DNA from: DASQTB01 sp035642095 | GTDB lineage: Bacteria; Actinomycetota; UBA4738; CALAEC01 | DNA: 24,245 nucleotides | Assembly: GCA_035642095.1 (NCBI GenBank) | Contig: DASQTB010000160.1 | Location: 1 to 24,245 of the forward strand | Reading direction: 5' to 3' | Shown: positions 1 to 7,063 of the stretch, in pieces | How positions within the stretch are numbered: position 1 is the stretch's first letter | Layout: every line of letters starts with the position of its first letter | Made by a program: the position numbers and the translations under genes | The notes under the pieces: generated by a model | Told to the model about the DNA's origin: nothing | The model's input: only the letters and a program-made list of their open reading frames with translations | Databases searched by the model: none

Positions 1-336
1 CAGATCGTGAAATCTCTGGTGTTTGTGGCCGGGAGCGAGCCGTTCCTGGCGCTGACCTCGGGTCTCAACCGGGCCGACTCCGGGCGGCTGGGTCGCCTGG
101 TCGGGGTCCCGGTCCGACGGGCCGATGCCGAAGAGGCCCGCGCGGCCACCGGCTACGCCATCGGGGGAACGCCGCCGTTCGGCCACCCTCGTCCCCTGCG
201 GACCTTCTTCGACCGTGACCTCCTGGCCTACCCCGAGGTCTGGGCGGCGGCCGGTACCCCCCAGACGGTGTTCCCGATCGCCCCGGACCTCCTCCTCCGG
301 GCCTCGGGGGCGGAGCCGGCGAACTTCGCCGAGTGA
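1..336 (+). CDS. YbaK/EbsC-family aminoacyl-tRNA deacylase, C-terminal part (5' end outside window)
   Basis: The reading frame is open from base 1 and the start lies upstream, so only about the last 111 residues are visible. They contain the hallmarks of the YbaK/ProX editing domain: an IVKSLVF segment carrying the conserved lysine, a later GGTPPFGHPRPL loop, a DxDLLAYPEVWAAAGTP segment and the terminal VFPIAPDLLLR strand. Members of this family hydrolyse mischarged tRNAs in trans (for example Cys-tRNA(Pro) or Ala-tRNA(Pro)) in the cytoplasm. The exact substrate cannot be told from this fragment. The stop is followed after 38 bases by the Fe-S carrier gene, which has its own promoter, so the two are probably separate transcription units. 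The family call is strong; specificity is unknown. Confidence 0.85.
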   Translation, partial: QIVKSLVFVAGSEPFLALTSGLNRADSGRLGRLVGVPVRRADAEEARAATGYAIGGTPPFGHPRPLRTFFDRDLLAYPEVWAAAGTPQTVFPIAPDLLLRASGAEPANFAE

Positions 337-339
337 GGA

Positions 340-367
340 GTCAAACGGGCCCCTGTCCGGATATAAT
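340..367 (+). promoter_or_regulatory. Promoter of the Fe-S carrier gene (leaderless)
   Basis: A perfect TATAAT lies at 362-367, with a weak -35 match (GTCAAA, 340-345) 16 bases upstream. Only 7 bases separate TATAAT from the ATG at 375, so transcription should begin at or next to the start codon. This is the clearest of the leaderless promoters in the window. Confidence 0.7.
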
Positions 368-374
368 CGAGCCG

Positions 375-713
375 ATGGACACCCAGATCCGCACCCTGCA
401 GCTCAGCGAGTCGGCGGCCGGAAAGGTTCGGGAGCTGGTGGCTCAGGAGGGCCAGGCCGAGGTCGTCCTCCGCGTCGCCGTTCAGCCCGGCGGCTGCTCG
501 GGGCTTCGGTACGCGATGTACCTCGACGACCAGATCGCCGAGAGCGATGTGTTGTCGGAGCAGCATGGCGTCCGGGTCGCGGTCGACAAGATGAGCGCTC
601 CCTACCTCAAGGAAGCGAAGGTCGACTTCGTGGACACGCTGGAGGCCAGCGGGTTCACCATCGACAACCCCGTGGCCCAGGGGACCTGTGCCTGCGGGCA
701 CTCCTTCCACTAG
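375..713 (+). CDS. Iron-sulfur cluster assembly carrier, HesB/IscA/SufA/ErpA family
   Basis: This 112-residue protein has the usual length for an A-type Fe-S carrier. The three conserved cysteines are present: Cys41 in the QPGGCSGLRY motif, and Cys105 and Cys107 in the C-terminal TCACGHSF motif. Family members bind a [2Fe-2S] or [4Fe-4S] cluster and pass it to apo-enzymes in the cytoplasm. The ATG at 375 is preferred over an in-frame extension from 333 because a perfect -10 box ends 7 bases before it and the extension reads through the promoter. No suf or isc genes are adjacent, so this is a stand-alone carrier. A link to the downstream korAB genes, whose product needs a [4Fe-4S] cluster, is possible but only inferred. 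Confidence 0.93.
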   Translation: MDTQIRTLQLSESAAGKVRELVAQEGQAEVVLRVAVQPGGCSGLRYAMYLDDQIAESDVLSEQHGVRVAVDKMSAPYLKEAKVDFVDTLEASGFTIDNPVAQGTCACGHSFH

Positions 714-716
714 CCT
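711..716 (+). promoter_or_regulatory. -10 element for the MetE N-domain-like gene
   Basis: TAGCCT, whose TAG is also the stop codon of the preceding gene, lies 6 bases before the ATG at 723. It fits the TANNNT leaderless pattern seen throughout this window. No clear -35 was found. Confidence 0.45.
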
Positions 717-722
717 CACCGC

Positions 723-1688
723 ATGGGTTCGGCCGCCTCCGGACGGATCGCCGCCTACCAGCACGGCATCTATCCCCGCTCGGAGGACGTCGTTCAGGCC
801 ACCCGCGACGTGGAGCGGGGCCGGACCACGTCGGACCGGGTCGACGAGGCCTTCCGGAACGACCGGGAAGCGTTCCTCGAGCTCCAGCGGAGGGCCGGGC
901 TCGACCTCCTGTCCGACGGTCTGCTTCGGTGGCAGGACCTGTTCCGTCCCCTGGTGGACGGATCGGCGGGCATGGAGGCCCGGGTCCTGGTTCGGTGGTT
1001 CGACAACAACTCGTTCTTCCGGGCCCCCGATCTCCGGGGAAGGCCCCGGCTGACCTCGCTTCCGGGCTGGGTGCTGGACGACGGCATCCCCGAGCCCAGG
1101 GTGGCCACGCTCCCGTCGCCCTATCTCTTCTCCCGAGCGGCGAGCCCGGGTGGCGGGGGCGACCGGCTGATGGAACCCCTGGCCAGGGACGTCCTGGCCC
1201 CCGCGGTCGAACAGCTGGTGGGAGCCGGTCACCGCCTGATCCACCTGGAGGAGCCGTGGCTGGCCTTCGCGGGGATCGAGGACGCCTCGTGGGCGCCCCT
1301 GGAGCGGGCCCTGGAGGCGATCCGCGCGGCGAGCGGTGACGCCCCCCTGGTCCTGCACCTGTACTTCGGTGACGCCGCGGCTCACGCCACCCGGCTGACC
1401 CGCCTCCCCGTGGATGCCGTCGGGATCGACTTCGCGGAGACGGACCTCGATGCCCTTCCCGCGCCATGGCCGATCGGCCTGGTCGCGGGGTGCCTCGACG
1501 GCCGGCGGTCGGTGGTCGAGCCGGTCGACGAGGTGGTCGCTTTGGCCACCCGCGTCCTGAAGCGGTTGGAGCCGCCGACCATGTTCCTGACCTCGGGGAG
1601 CGACCTGGAGCTGGTGGGCCCCGAGGTGGCCCGGCAGAAGGTCGAGGTCCTCGGACGGGCCGGTCGCCGGCTCCGGGAGGCCGGATGA
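723..1688 (+). CDS. MetE N-terminal-domain-like protein (split methionine synthase, half 1)
   Basis: This 321-residue protein has the (beta/alpha)8 pattern of the UROD/MetE superfamily. It begins with a YQHGIYPRSEDVVQATRDV segment typical of MetE-like proteins and carries AGCLDGRR near residue 260, matching the VVDGRN-type motif of the N-terminal half of cobalamin-independent methionine synthase. The zinc site of the catalytic half is absent: the His-x-Cys motif is His212-Leu-Tyr214, and the region matching PDCG reads TSGSD. In full-length MetE the N-terminal half is a degenerate duplicate that helps bind the folate substrate, and in many archaea the halves are separate neighbouring genes. 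Its stop overlaps the next gene's start (ATGA), so the two are probably translated together. It may be a partner of the downstream gene rather than an enzyme by itself. Confidence 0.75.
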   Translation: MGSAASGRIAAYQHGIYPRSEDVVQATRDVERGRTTSDRVDEAFRNDREAFLELQRRAGLDLLSDGLLRWQDLFRPLVDGSAGMEARVLVRWFDNNSFFRAPDLRGRPRLTSLPGWVLDDGIPEPRVATLPSPYLFSRAASPGGGGDRLMEPLARDVLAPAVEQLVGAGHRLIHLEEPWLAFAGIEDASWAPLERALEAIRAASGDAPLVLHLYFGDAAAHATRLTRLPVDAVGIDFAETDLDALPAPWPIGLVAGCLDGRRSVVEPVDEVVALATRVLKRLEPPTMFLTSGSDLELVGPEVARQKVEVLGRAGRRLREAG

Positions 1689-2869
1689 GCGCTTCGGTGA
1701 CGACCCGGGACGACGTGCTGACCAAGCCGCTGCTGACCCACGAGCTGGGCTCCCTGGCCAAGCCGAACTGGCGGGTCCGGGCGGCGGCGGGGCGGCCGGT
1801 GGAGGACGCGGACATGGAAGACGCCCGGGCCTGGGGGGAGCGGCTGGAGGTTCCCGATCACGAAGGATTGCTGGATCTGCTCCGCCGGGCCCCCCTCGAC
1901 GCGTCCGGGAGAGCGGAGGTTCGTCGATGGGGCAGCCGGTACGGGGTCCGCCTCCTGGAGTCCGTCGGGCTGAACGTGGTCTACGACGGCGAGCAGCAAC
2001 GCAGCGAGATGTACCAGTGGGCCGTGGCCCACGCGAAGGGGTTCGAGTGGCGGGGCAGCGTCCGGGCCTTCGACAACAAGTACTACTCGAAGGCCGCGGT
2101 CACGGGACCGGTCGGACTGAGGGAGCCGTACCACAACGAGGAGTTCGCCTTCGTCCGCGAGGTCGCCCGGGCGGAGCTGAAGGTCCCCATCACCGGGGCG
2201 TACACCATCGCGGACTGGTCGTTCGACGAGCACTACTTCGTCGACCCCGCCGTCGGGAGGCCGCACGGAGGGCCGCGGCGATCGGCTCGTCGGCGGCTCG
2301 TCCTCGACGTGGCCACCGACCTGATCCGTCCGAACCTCGAGTCACTGATCGGTCTGGGGGCCCGGTGGCTCCAGATCGACGAGCCGGCCGGCTCCACCGG
2401 GCAGGAGGAGCTCGGTCTGTTCGTCGAGTCGTTCAACGCCAGCGTCCGGGGGCTGGAAGGGGTGTTCTCCACCCACCTGTGCTTCTCGGACTACGACCTG
2501 TTCTTCCCGGCCATCGGGGGGATGACCGAGTGCCGGCAGTTCGCCGTGGGGTTCGCCAACTACGACGGACGAGACCTGGGGACCACCGCGGACGATCGGC
2601 CCGGCTACCGGGTCCTTCCCAAATTCCGGGATCTGCCGTACCGCCCGATCCTGGGGGTGGGGGTCCTCGACATCCACACCGATTTCATCGAGCCGCCCGA
2701 GCTGGTCCGTGATCGGGTCCTGCATTCGGTCGAGGTGTTCGAGGACCCCGCTCGGATCCACGTCATCCCCGATTGCGGCCTCCGGACCCGGTCGTGGGAG
2801 GTCGCCCACGCCAAGCTCCAGAACATGGTGGAGGGCGTAGAGCTGGCCAAGAAGGACCTCGGGCTCTAG
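1685..2869 (+). CDS. MetE C-terminal-domain-like (cobalamin-independent methionine synthase family) protein
   Basis: This 394-residue protein contains the C-terminal catalytic landmarks of MetE. THLC gives His264 and Cys266; GVGVLDIH resembles the family motif before the last zinc ligand; IPDCGLRTR supplies Cys364; and HAKLQNMVEGVELAK is the usual final helix. MetE transfers a methyl group to homocysteine bound to a zinc ion held by His, Cys, Glu and Cys. The segment where the Glu ligand is expected (FAVGFANYDGRD) shows no Glu, so metal binding or substrate may differ from classic MetE. The ATG at 1685 overlaps the previous stop by 4 bases, which rejects a longer upstream extension. With its neighbour it resembles the split archaeal-type MetE arrangement; transfer from methylcobamide or of another methyl donor is also possible. 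Confidence 0.78.
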   Translation: MSASVTTRDDVLTKPLLTHELGSLAKPNWRVRAAAGRPVEDADMEDARAWGERLEVPDHEGLLDLLRRAPLDASGRAEVRRWGSRYGVRLLESVGLNVVYDGEQQRSEMYQWAVAHAKGFEWRGSVRAFDNKYYSKAAVTGPVGLREPYHNEEFAFVREVARAELKVPITGAYTIADWSFDEHYFVDPAVGRPHGGPRRSARRRLVLDVATDLIRPNLESLIGLGARWLQIDEPAGSTGQEELGLFVESFNASVRGLEGVFSTHLCFSDYDLFFPAIGGMTECRQFAVGFANYDGRDLGTTADDRPGYRVLPKFRDLPYRPILGVGVLDIHTDFIEPPELVRDRVLHSVEVFEDPARIHVIPDCGLRTRSWEVAHAKLQNMVEGVELAKKDLGL

Positions 2870-2924
2870 GCGGCGGCACCCCAGAGCGCTCCGTCCGGCC
2901 GATCAGACGGGCCCTCCGGTACCA

Positions 2925-2950
2925 TAGGTTCGAGCGAACAAGAGGAGGGG
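2925..2950 (+). promoter_or_regulatory. korA promoter -10 and distant Shine-Dalgarno
   Basis: TAGGTT at 2925-2930 is a likely -10 element, and a strong purine-rich Shine-Dalgarno sequence (AGAGGAGGGG) fills 2941-2950. The SD lies 36 bases from the ATG at 2987, too far for normal use. A 7-bp stem in between (2955-2961 with 2969-2975) would shorten the distance. GTTCG-AG-CGAAC (2928-2939) straddles the predicted transcription start. Confidence 0.4.
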
Positions 2951-2954
2951 ACGC

Positions 2955-2975
2955 GGCCGGGCACGGGTCCCGGCC
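2955..2975 (+). other. Stem-loop in the korA leader between SD and ATG
   Basis: Arms GGCCGGG (2955-2961) and CCCGGCC (2969-2975) pair perfectly around a 7-base loop. A mutually exclusive smaller hairpin, GGCCC-TGC-GGGCC (2972-2984), ends 2 bases before the ATG. The two could alternate. Confidence 0.4.
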
Positions 2976-2986
2976 CTGCGGGCCAC

Positions 2987-4834
2987 ATGGCCACCAAGCA
3001 GGTCGAGCAGAAGCGGGACGTCACCATCCGGTTCGCCGGCGACTCCGGCGACGGGATGCAGCTGACGGGCGACCGGTTCACCAATGCGACCGCCGTGGTC
3101 GGCAACGACCTGGCCACCCTGCCCGATTTCCCGGCCGAGATCCGGGCCCCCGCGGGGACGCTCCACGGGGTCTCCGCGTTCCAGATCCACTTCTCCTCCG
3201 AGGACATCCTCACCCCCGGCGATCAGCCGAACGTCCTGGTGGCCATGAATCCGGCGGCCCTGAAGACCAACCTGGAGGATCTGGAGAAGGGCGGCATCGT
3301 CATCGCCAACGAGGACGGGTTCACCGACCGGAACATGGAGAAGGCCGGGTACGACGGGAACCCTCTCGAGGACGGGTCCCTGGACGCCTATCAGCTGTAC
3401 ACCGTGCCGATGACCACGATCACGGTGAGGGCCCTGGATGGCGTGGAGGGGATCTCCAAGAAGGAGGCCGAACGGTCGAAGAACTTCTTCGCCCTGGGCC
3501 TGGTGTCGTGGATGTACGGGCGGCCGATCGACGTCACCGAGCGATGGATCGACAAGAAGTTCGCCAAGGTCCCGGCCGTCAAGGAGGCCAACCTTCGAGC
3601 GTTCAAGGCCGGGTGGAACTTCGGCGAGACCACCGAGATCTTCGCCGTCCACTACGAGGTGGCTCCGGCGCCCGCCTCTCCGGGCATCTATCGGAACATC
3701 AACGGGGCCACGGCCACGGCGTACGGGCTGGTCGCGGCGAGCGTCCGCAGCGGCCTCCCGCTGTTTTACGCCTCGTACCCGATCACGCCGGCCTCGGAGC
3801 TCCTCCACGAGCTGTCGAAACACAAGAACTTCGGGGTGCGCACGTTCCAGTCGGAGGACGAGATCGCTGCGGCGAACATGGCCCTGGGGGCGGCGTTCGC
3901 CGGTCACCTGGGAGTGACCGGGACCAGCGGGCCGGGGATGGACCTCAAGGCCGAGACGCTGGGCCTGGCCGTGATCCTCGAGTTGCCCATGGTGGTGGTG
4001 GACGTGCAACGAGCCGGTCCGTCGACCGGGATGCCGACCAAGCAGGAGGCCGCGGACCTGCTGCTGGCGATGTACGGGCGGCATGGGGAGTCCCCCCTGC
4101 CGATCGTGGCGGCGCACACCCCCTCGAGCTGCTTCGACGCCGCGCTGGAGGCGGCGCGGATCGCCGTGAAGTACCGGACCCCGGTGATCCTGTTGACCGA
4201 CACGTTCTTGGCCAACTCGTCCGAGCCGTGGAGGCTGCCCGACGTCGACACGCTGCCTGACATCGACCCTGCCTTCGCCACCGGCGTGAACATGGGGGAG
4301 GAGTTCTGGCCGTATCTCCGCGACGAGAACCTGGCCCGGCCGTGGGCGGTGCCCGGGACGGAGGGGCTGGAGCACCGGATCGGCGGCCTGGAGAAAGAGG
4401 CCGATTCGACCGGGAACATCTCGTACGATCCGCAGAATCACGCCTGGGCCACGGAGCTCCGGGCGTCCAAGGTGCTGAAGCTGGCCGACGAGATCCCGGC
4501 CCTCGACGTCGACGACCCGGGCGGCGATGCCGAGCTCCTCGTGCTGGGATGGGGTTCCACCTATGGGGCGATCCGCGTGGCCGTGGACCGGGCCCGGGAA
4601 CGGGGGAGGAAGGTGGCCCGGGCCCACCTGTACCACATGAATCCGTTCCCCGGGAATCTCGGGGAGATGCTCCGGAAGTACCGAAGGGTCCTGGTGCCCG
4701 AGATGAACACGGGACAGCTGTCGAGATTGATCCGGGCGGAGTACTTGGCCCCGGCCGAGGTGTTCGCCAAGGTCCAGGGGCAGCCGATCTTCGCCGAGGA
4801 ACTGGAGGACGAGATCGAGCGGAGGGTCGGATGA
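2987..4834 (+). CDS. korA: 2-oxoacid:ferredoxin oxidoreductase, fused gamma-alpha subunit (KorA)
   Basis: This 615-residue protein has the fused architecture of the two-subunit 2-oxoglutarate:ferredoxin oxidoreductases. Residues about 10-200 form the gamma domain (RFAGDSGDGMQLTGDRF at the start). Residues about 235-440 form the alpha (POR_N) domain, with YPITPASE at 264-271, an SEDEIAAANMALGAA segment and TSGPGMDLKAE. The remainder is the C-terminal swivel domain. With KorB and thiamine diphosphate the enzyme decarboxylates a 2-oxoacid to the acyl-CoA and reduces ferredoxin in the cytoplasm. In actinobacteria the usual substrate is 2-oxoglutarate, giving a CO-sensitive or anaerobic-compatible TCA step; substrate is inferred from family. 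The downstream korB start overlaps the stop (ATGA). ATG 2987 is the only acceptable start here, despite the distant SD. Confidence 0.93.
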   Translation: MATKQVEQKRDVTIRFAGDSGDGMQLTGDRFTNATAVVGNDLATLPDFPAEIRAPAGTLHGVSAFQIHFSSEDILTPGDQPNVLVAMNPAALKTNLEDLEKGGIVIANEDGFTDRNMEKAGYDGNPLEDGSLDAYQLYTVPMTTITVRALDGVEGISKKEAERSKNFFALGLVSWMYGRPIDVTERWIDKKFAKVPAVKEANLRAFKAGWNFGETTEIFAVHYEVAPAPASPGIYRNINGATATAYGLVAASVRSGLPLFYASYPITPASELLHELSKHKNFGVRTFQSEDEIAAANMALGAAFAGHLGVTGTSGPGMDLKAETLGLAVILELPMVVVDVQRAGPSTGMPTKQEAADLLLAMYGRHGESPLPIVAAHTPSSCFDAALEAARIAVKYRTPVILLTDTFLANSSEPWRLPDVDTLPDIDPAFATGVNMGEEFWPYLRDENLARPWAVPGTEGLEHRIGGLEKEADSTGNISYDPQNHAWATELRASKVLKLADEIPALDVDDPGGDAELLVLGWGSTYGAIRVAVDRARERGRKVARAHLYHMNPFPGNLGEMLRKYRRVLVPEMNTGQLSRLIRAEYLAPAEVFAKVQGQPIFAEELEDEIERRVG

Positions 4835-5892
4835 CGGCGGCCGGCGGAAACGGGCAAGGCGGAAACGGCCAGAGGGGAGAGCCGGTCGAGCTGACGAAGA
4901 AGGACTTCATCAGCGATCAGGAGCCCAGGTGGTGCCCGGGGTGCGGAGACTACGCGATCCTGTCGACGGTCCAGGGGTTCCTTCCGGAGCTCGGCGTGCC
5001 GACCCACAAGATGGTATGGGTGGCCGGCATCGGGTGTTCCGGACGGTTCGCCTACTACGTCGACACGTATGGCGTCCACGGGATCCACGGGAGGGCCCCG
5101 GCCCTGGCCACGGGGATCGCCACGGCCCGGCCCGACCTCTCGGTGTGGGTGGTCACCGGCGACGGCGACGGGCTGTCGATCGGCGGAAACCACCTGATCC
5201 ACGCCCTGCGGCGGAACGTGGACATCAAGATCCTCCTGTTCAACAACCAGATCTACGGCTTGACCAAGGGGCAGTACTCGCCGACCAGCGAGGAGGGGAA
5301 GGTCACCAAGTCCACTCCGTTCGGCTCGCTCGATCACCCGTTCAACCCGATCGCGCTGGCCATCGGGGCCGAGGCCGCCTTCGTGGCCCGGACCGTGGAC
5401 AACGATCGTCAGCACTTCACCGAGATCCTGCGTGCCGCGGCGAACCATCGGGGGGCAGCGTTCATCGAGATCTACCAGAACTGCAACGTGTTCAACGACG
5501 GCGCGTTCGCGGCCGTCCGGGACAAACAGCACGGCGCCCAGAGGAATCAGATCCGCCTCCGCCACGGCGAGCCGATCCGGTTCGGGGAGCAGCAGGAGCA
5601 GGGGGTGGTCCAGCGATCCGACGGCAGCCTGGAGATCGTCGACGTCGAAGCAACCGGGGAGGACGCCCTCCTGGTTCACGACGCTTACCGGGAAAGCCCG
5701 GCTCTGGCCTTCTCCCTGGCTCAGCTGTCCCATCAGCCCACCGGCCCGACGCCGATCGGCATCTTCCGGGACGTCCAGCGGCCGGTCTACGGCGAGGCCA
5801 TGGAGCGCCAGCTCGACGCAGCCAAGGGCAAGCTGGGGGAGGGCGACCTCGGGAAGCTGCTGCACGCCGGCGACACCTGGACCGTCGAGTAG
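4831..5892 (+). CDS. korB: 2-oxoacid:ferredoxin oxidoreductase beta subunit (KorB)
   Basis: This 353-residue protein is the thiamine-diphosphate and [4Fe-4S] subunit. Cluster ligands are visible as Cys35 and Cys38 (WCPGCG), Cys69 (GIGCSG) and Cys218 (YQNCNVF). The thiamine-diphosphate motif runs from GDGD (110-113) through GGNH to NNQIYGLTKGQYSPT (138-152). It accepts electrons from substrate oxidation and passes them to ferredoxin. The ATG at 4831 overlaps the korA stop; a longer upstream frame is rejected as it would lie inside korA. The first 18 residues are Gly/Asn/Gln-rich and look like a disordered extension. No ferredoxin gene is next to the pair. Family and role are clear; the choice between 2-oxoglutarate and another 2-oxoacid rests on similarity to actinobacterial KorAB. 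Confidence 0.93.
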   Translation: MTAAGGNGQGGNGQRGEPVELTKKDFISDQEPRWCPGCGDYAILSTVQGFLPELGVPTHKMVWVAGIGCSGRFAYYVDTYGVHGIHGRAPALATGIATARPDLSVWVVTGDGDGLSIGGNHLIHALRRNVDIKILLFNNQIYGLTKGQYSPTSEEGKVTKSTPFGSLDHPFNPIALAIGAEAAFVARTVDNDRQHFTEILRAAANHRGAAFIEIYQNCNVFNDGAFAAVRDKQHGAQRNQIRLRHGEPIRFGEQQEQGVVQRSDGSLEIVDVEATGEDALLVHDAYRESPALAFSLAQLSHQPTGPTPIGIFRDVQRPVYGEAMERQLDAAKGKLGEGDLGKLLHAGDTWTVE

Positions 5893-5955
5893 GGGGAGCG
5901 CCGCCCCCCCGGGCCATCCCCTGACCTGCGGATGTTCCAGGTTACGGGCTCATGA

Positions 5956-5961
5956 TAAGAT
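5956..5961 (+). promoter_or_regulatory. -10 element upstream of the small zinc-ribbon gene
   Basis: TAAGAT lies 5 bases before an ATG at 5967 and 62 bases before the preferred ATG at 6024. Predicted transcription start is near 5967-5969, immediately before a 9-bp hairpin. Confidence 0.4.
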
Positions 5962-5969
5962 GCTAAATG

Positions 5970-5990
5970 GACGCCCGCCGCGCGGGCGTC
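5970..5990 (+). other. Perfect 9-bp GC hairpin at predicted mRNA 5' end
   Basis: GACGCCCGC (5970-5978), loop CGC, then GCGGGCGTC (5982-5990). It is not followed by a T tract, so a simple intrinsic terminator for korB is unlikely. It begins within about 3 bases of the predicted transcription start and could protect the 5' end or tune translation of the following gene. Confidence 0.5.
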
Positions 5991-6023
5991 GTCGTGTTGT
6001 GGGCGACCCGGGAGCACGTTGAC

Positions 6024-6209
6024 ATGGCCGAGGACGCGCGGAAGGCCCATCAGAAGGAGCCCGAAGACCAGCCCGTTCGGGGCGAGTCGGCCAAGACCTG
6101 CACCGTCTGCGGGACGAAGCTCTCGTCCTACAACCCGGGGCCGAACTGCTGGCAGCACACCATCGGTTACCCCTGGCGAGGTCCCTCCGCCAAGCCCCGC
6201 TACGACTGA
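6024..6209 (+). CDS. Small zinc-ribbon protein (CxxC...CxxH)
   Basis: This 61-residue protein carries a single predicted zinc site: Cys26 and Cys29 (TCTVCGTKLSSYNPGP), then Cys42 and His45 (NCWQH). The C(G)xxLSxYNxGxxCxxH arrangement occurs in small actinobacterial proteins and in some regulators as a short zinc finger. The N-terminal third is charged and probably disordered. ATG 6024 is preferred because CGGGAG sits about 9 bases upstream. An in-frame ATG at 5967 would add 19 residues, would lie 5 bases after a -10 box and would encode the 5970-5990 hairpin as protein, so that alternative remains open. The gene sits between korB and the PPOX gene, with 21 bases to the latter. Function is unknown. 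Confidence 0.7.
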   Translation: MAEDARKAHQKEPEDQPVRGESAKTCTVCGTKLSSYNPGPNCWQHTIGYPWRGPSAKPRYD

Positions 6210-6230
6210 GCCGGCCCCGCCCCCGGCATC

Positions 6231-6659
6231 ATGCGCCTGAACCAACCCGCCATGCGCCGGTTGGCCTCCGGCGCCCGGGTGGCCACCATCGCCACGGTCG
6301 ATCCCGACGGGCGACCGAACCTGGTGCCCATCGTGTTCGTCCTGGACGGCGACACCCTGTACTCCTCGGTCGACGCCAAGCCGAAGGCCGGCCCCCGGCT
6401 CCGCCGCCTCGACAACATCACGGCGCATCCCGAAGGCGTGGCGGTGCTGATCGATCACTACGAGGAGGACTGGCCGTCCCTGTGGTGGGTCCGGCTCAGA
6501 GGTCGGGGCCGGGTGCTCGACTCGGGCCGGGAGCGTGACCGGGCCCAGGAGCTCCTCCGGGACAAGTACACGCAGTACGACGACATGCCGCCCCAGGGCG
6601 AGGTCCTCGCCGTCGACGTGACCGAATGGCGGGGGTGGTCGTGGCGGCCGGTAGAATGA
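6231..6659 (+). CDS. PPOX-class, probably F420-dependent, oxidoreductase (Rv0121-like family)
   Basis: This 142-residue protein has the split beta-barrel pattern of pyridoxamine-phosphate-oxidase-like flavoproteins. Segments RVATIATVDPDGRPNLVPIVFVLDGDTLYSSVDAKPK, the RLRRLDNI turn, a DHYEEDWPSLWWVRLRG strand and a terminal KYTQYDDMPPQ...WRGW match the actinobacterial subgroup annotated as probable F420-dependent enzymes. Such proteins reduce diverse substrates with F420H2 or bind F420/FMN; the substrate is not predictable. The start ATG at 6231 precedes the first conserved helix; a second in-frame ATG at 6252 is possible. Its stop overlaps the region of the receiver-domain gene start. The F420 preference is family inference, not something seen in the sequence. 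Confidence 0.82.
   Translation: MRLNQPAMRRLASGARVATIATVDPDGRPNLVPIVFVLDGDTLYSSVDAKPKAGPRLRRLDNITAHPEGVAVLIDHYEEDWPSLWWVRLRGRGRVLDSGRERDRAQELLRDKYTQYDDMPPQGEVLAVDVTEWRGWSWRPVE
6652..6657 (+). promoter_or_regulatory. -10 element of the receiver-domain gene
   Basis: TAGAAT lies 7 bases before GTG 6665, inside the end of the PPOX gene. The string from TAGAAT to the GTG is the same as at 11294-11309 except for one base. Confidence 0.5.
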
Positions 6660-6664
6660 CGGCC

Positions 6665-7063
6665 GTGAAGGCCCTGGTCATCTCGGCGGATCCGGCGCTC
6701 CGCGAGCAGCTCCGGGTCGCCCTCGGCGCGGTCCAGCGGCGGACGGGAACCTCGTGGTCCTCCCTGGAGGCCCCGAACGGCATCGTCGGCCTCCGGCTGG
6801 CCTGGCGGGAGCGGCCCGACCTGGTGGTGGCCGACGAGATCGCTTCCGGGGCGGGGGCGTTCGCCGTGGCCAAGGACCTTCGGGGGGCGGCGGAGCCGTT
6901 CCCGGGTGCCGTCGTGCTCGTCCTGGCCCGCCGCCAGGACGCCTGGCTGGCCGAGTGGTCCGGCGCCGACGCGTGGGTGATCAAGCCGATCGATCCCTTC
7001 CTGCTGGCCGACCTCGTGGCGGAGCAGCTGGAACGACGAGCGCCCCACCAGGAGACGGCGTGA
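6665..7063 (+). CDS. Stand-alone response-regulator receiver domain (orphan)
   Basis: From GTG 6665 the 132-residue product is a CheY-like receiver fold with no output domain. The phosphoacceptor is Asp57 (PDLVVADEI) and the conserved lysine is Lys107 (WVIKPID). Only one acidic residue is left at the N-terminal metal site (Asp9 in ISADP), and the usual Thr/Ser switch after strand 4 is replaced (VLVLARR). Phosphorylation may therefore be altered. No histidine kinase is in the window. GTG 6665 fits the leaderless rule, while ATG 6656 would overlap the previous stop (ATGA) and add three residues; both are possible. The stop overlaps the next gene's GTG by 4 bases, so the zinc-ribbon protein is probably co-expressed and may be its partner. 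Confidence 0.72.
   Translation: MKALVISADPALREQLRVALGAVQRRTGTSWSSLEAPNGIVGLRLAWRERPDLVVADEIASGAGAFAVAKDLRGAAEPFPGAVVLVLARRQDAWLAEWSGADAWVIKPIDPFLLADLVAEQLERRAPHQETA

Noticed and set aside
228..1385. 385-codon minus-strand frame across the Fe-S carrier and MetE-like genes
   Set aside because: No domain; it crosses two clear plus-strand genes and their promoters.
2903..4636. 577-codon open frame on the minus strand opposite korA
   Set aside because: It is the mirror of a well-supported gene in high-GC DNA, with Arg/Gly/Pro/His-rich product and no recognisable domain.
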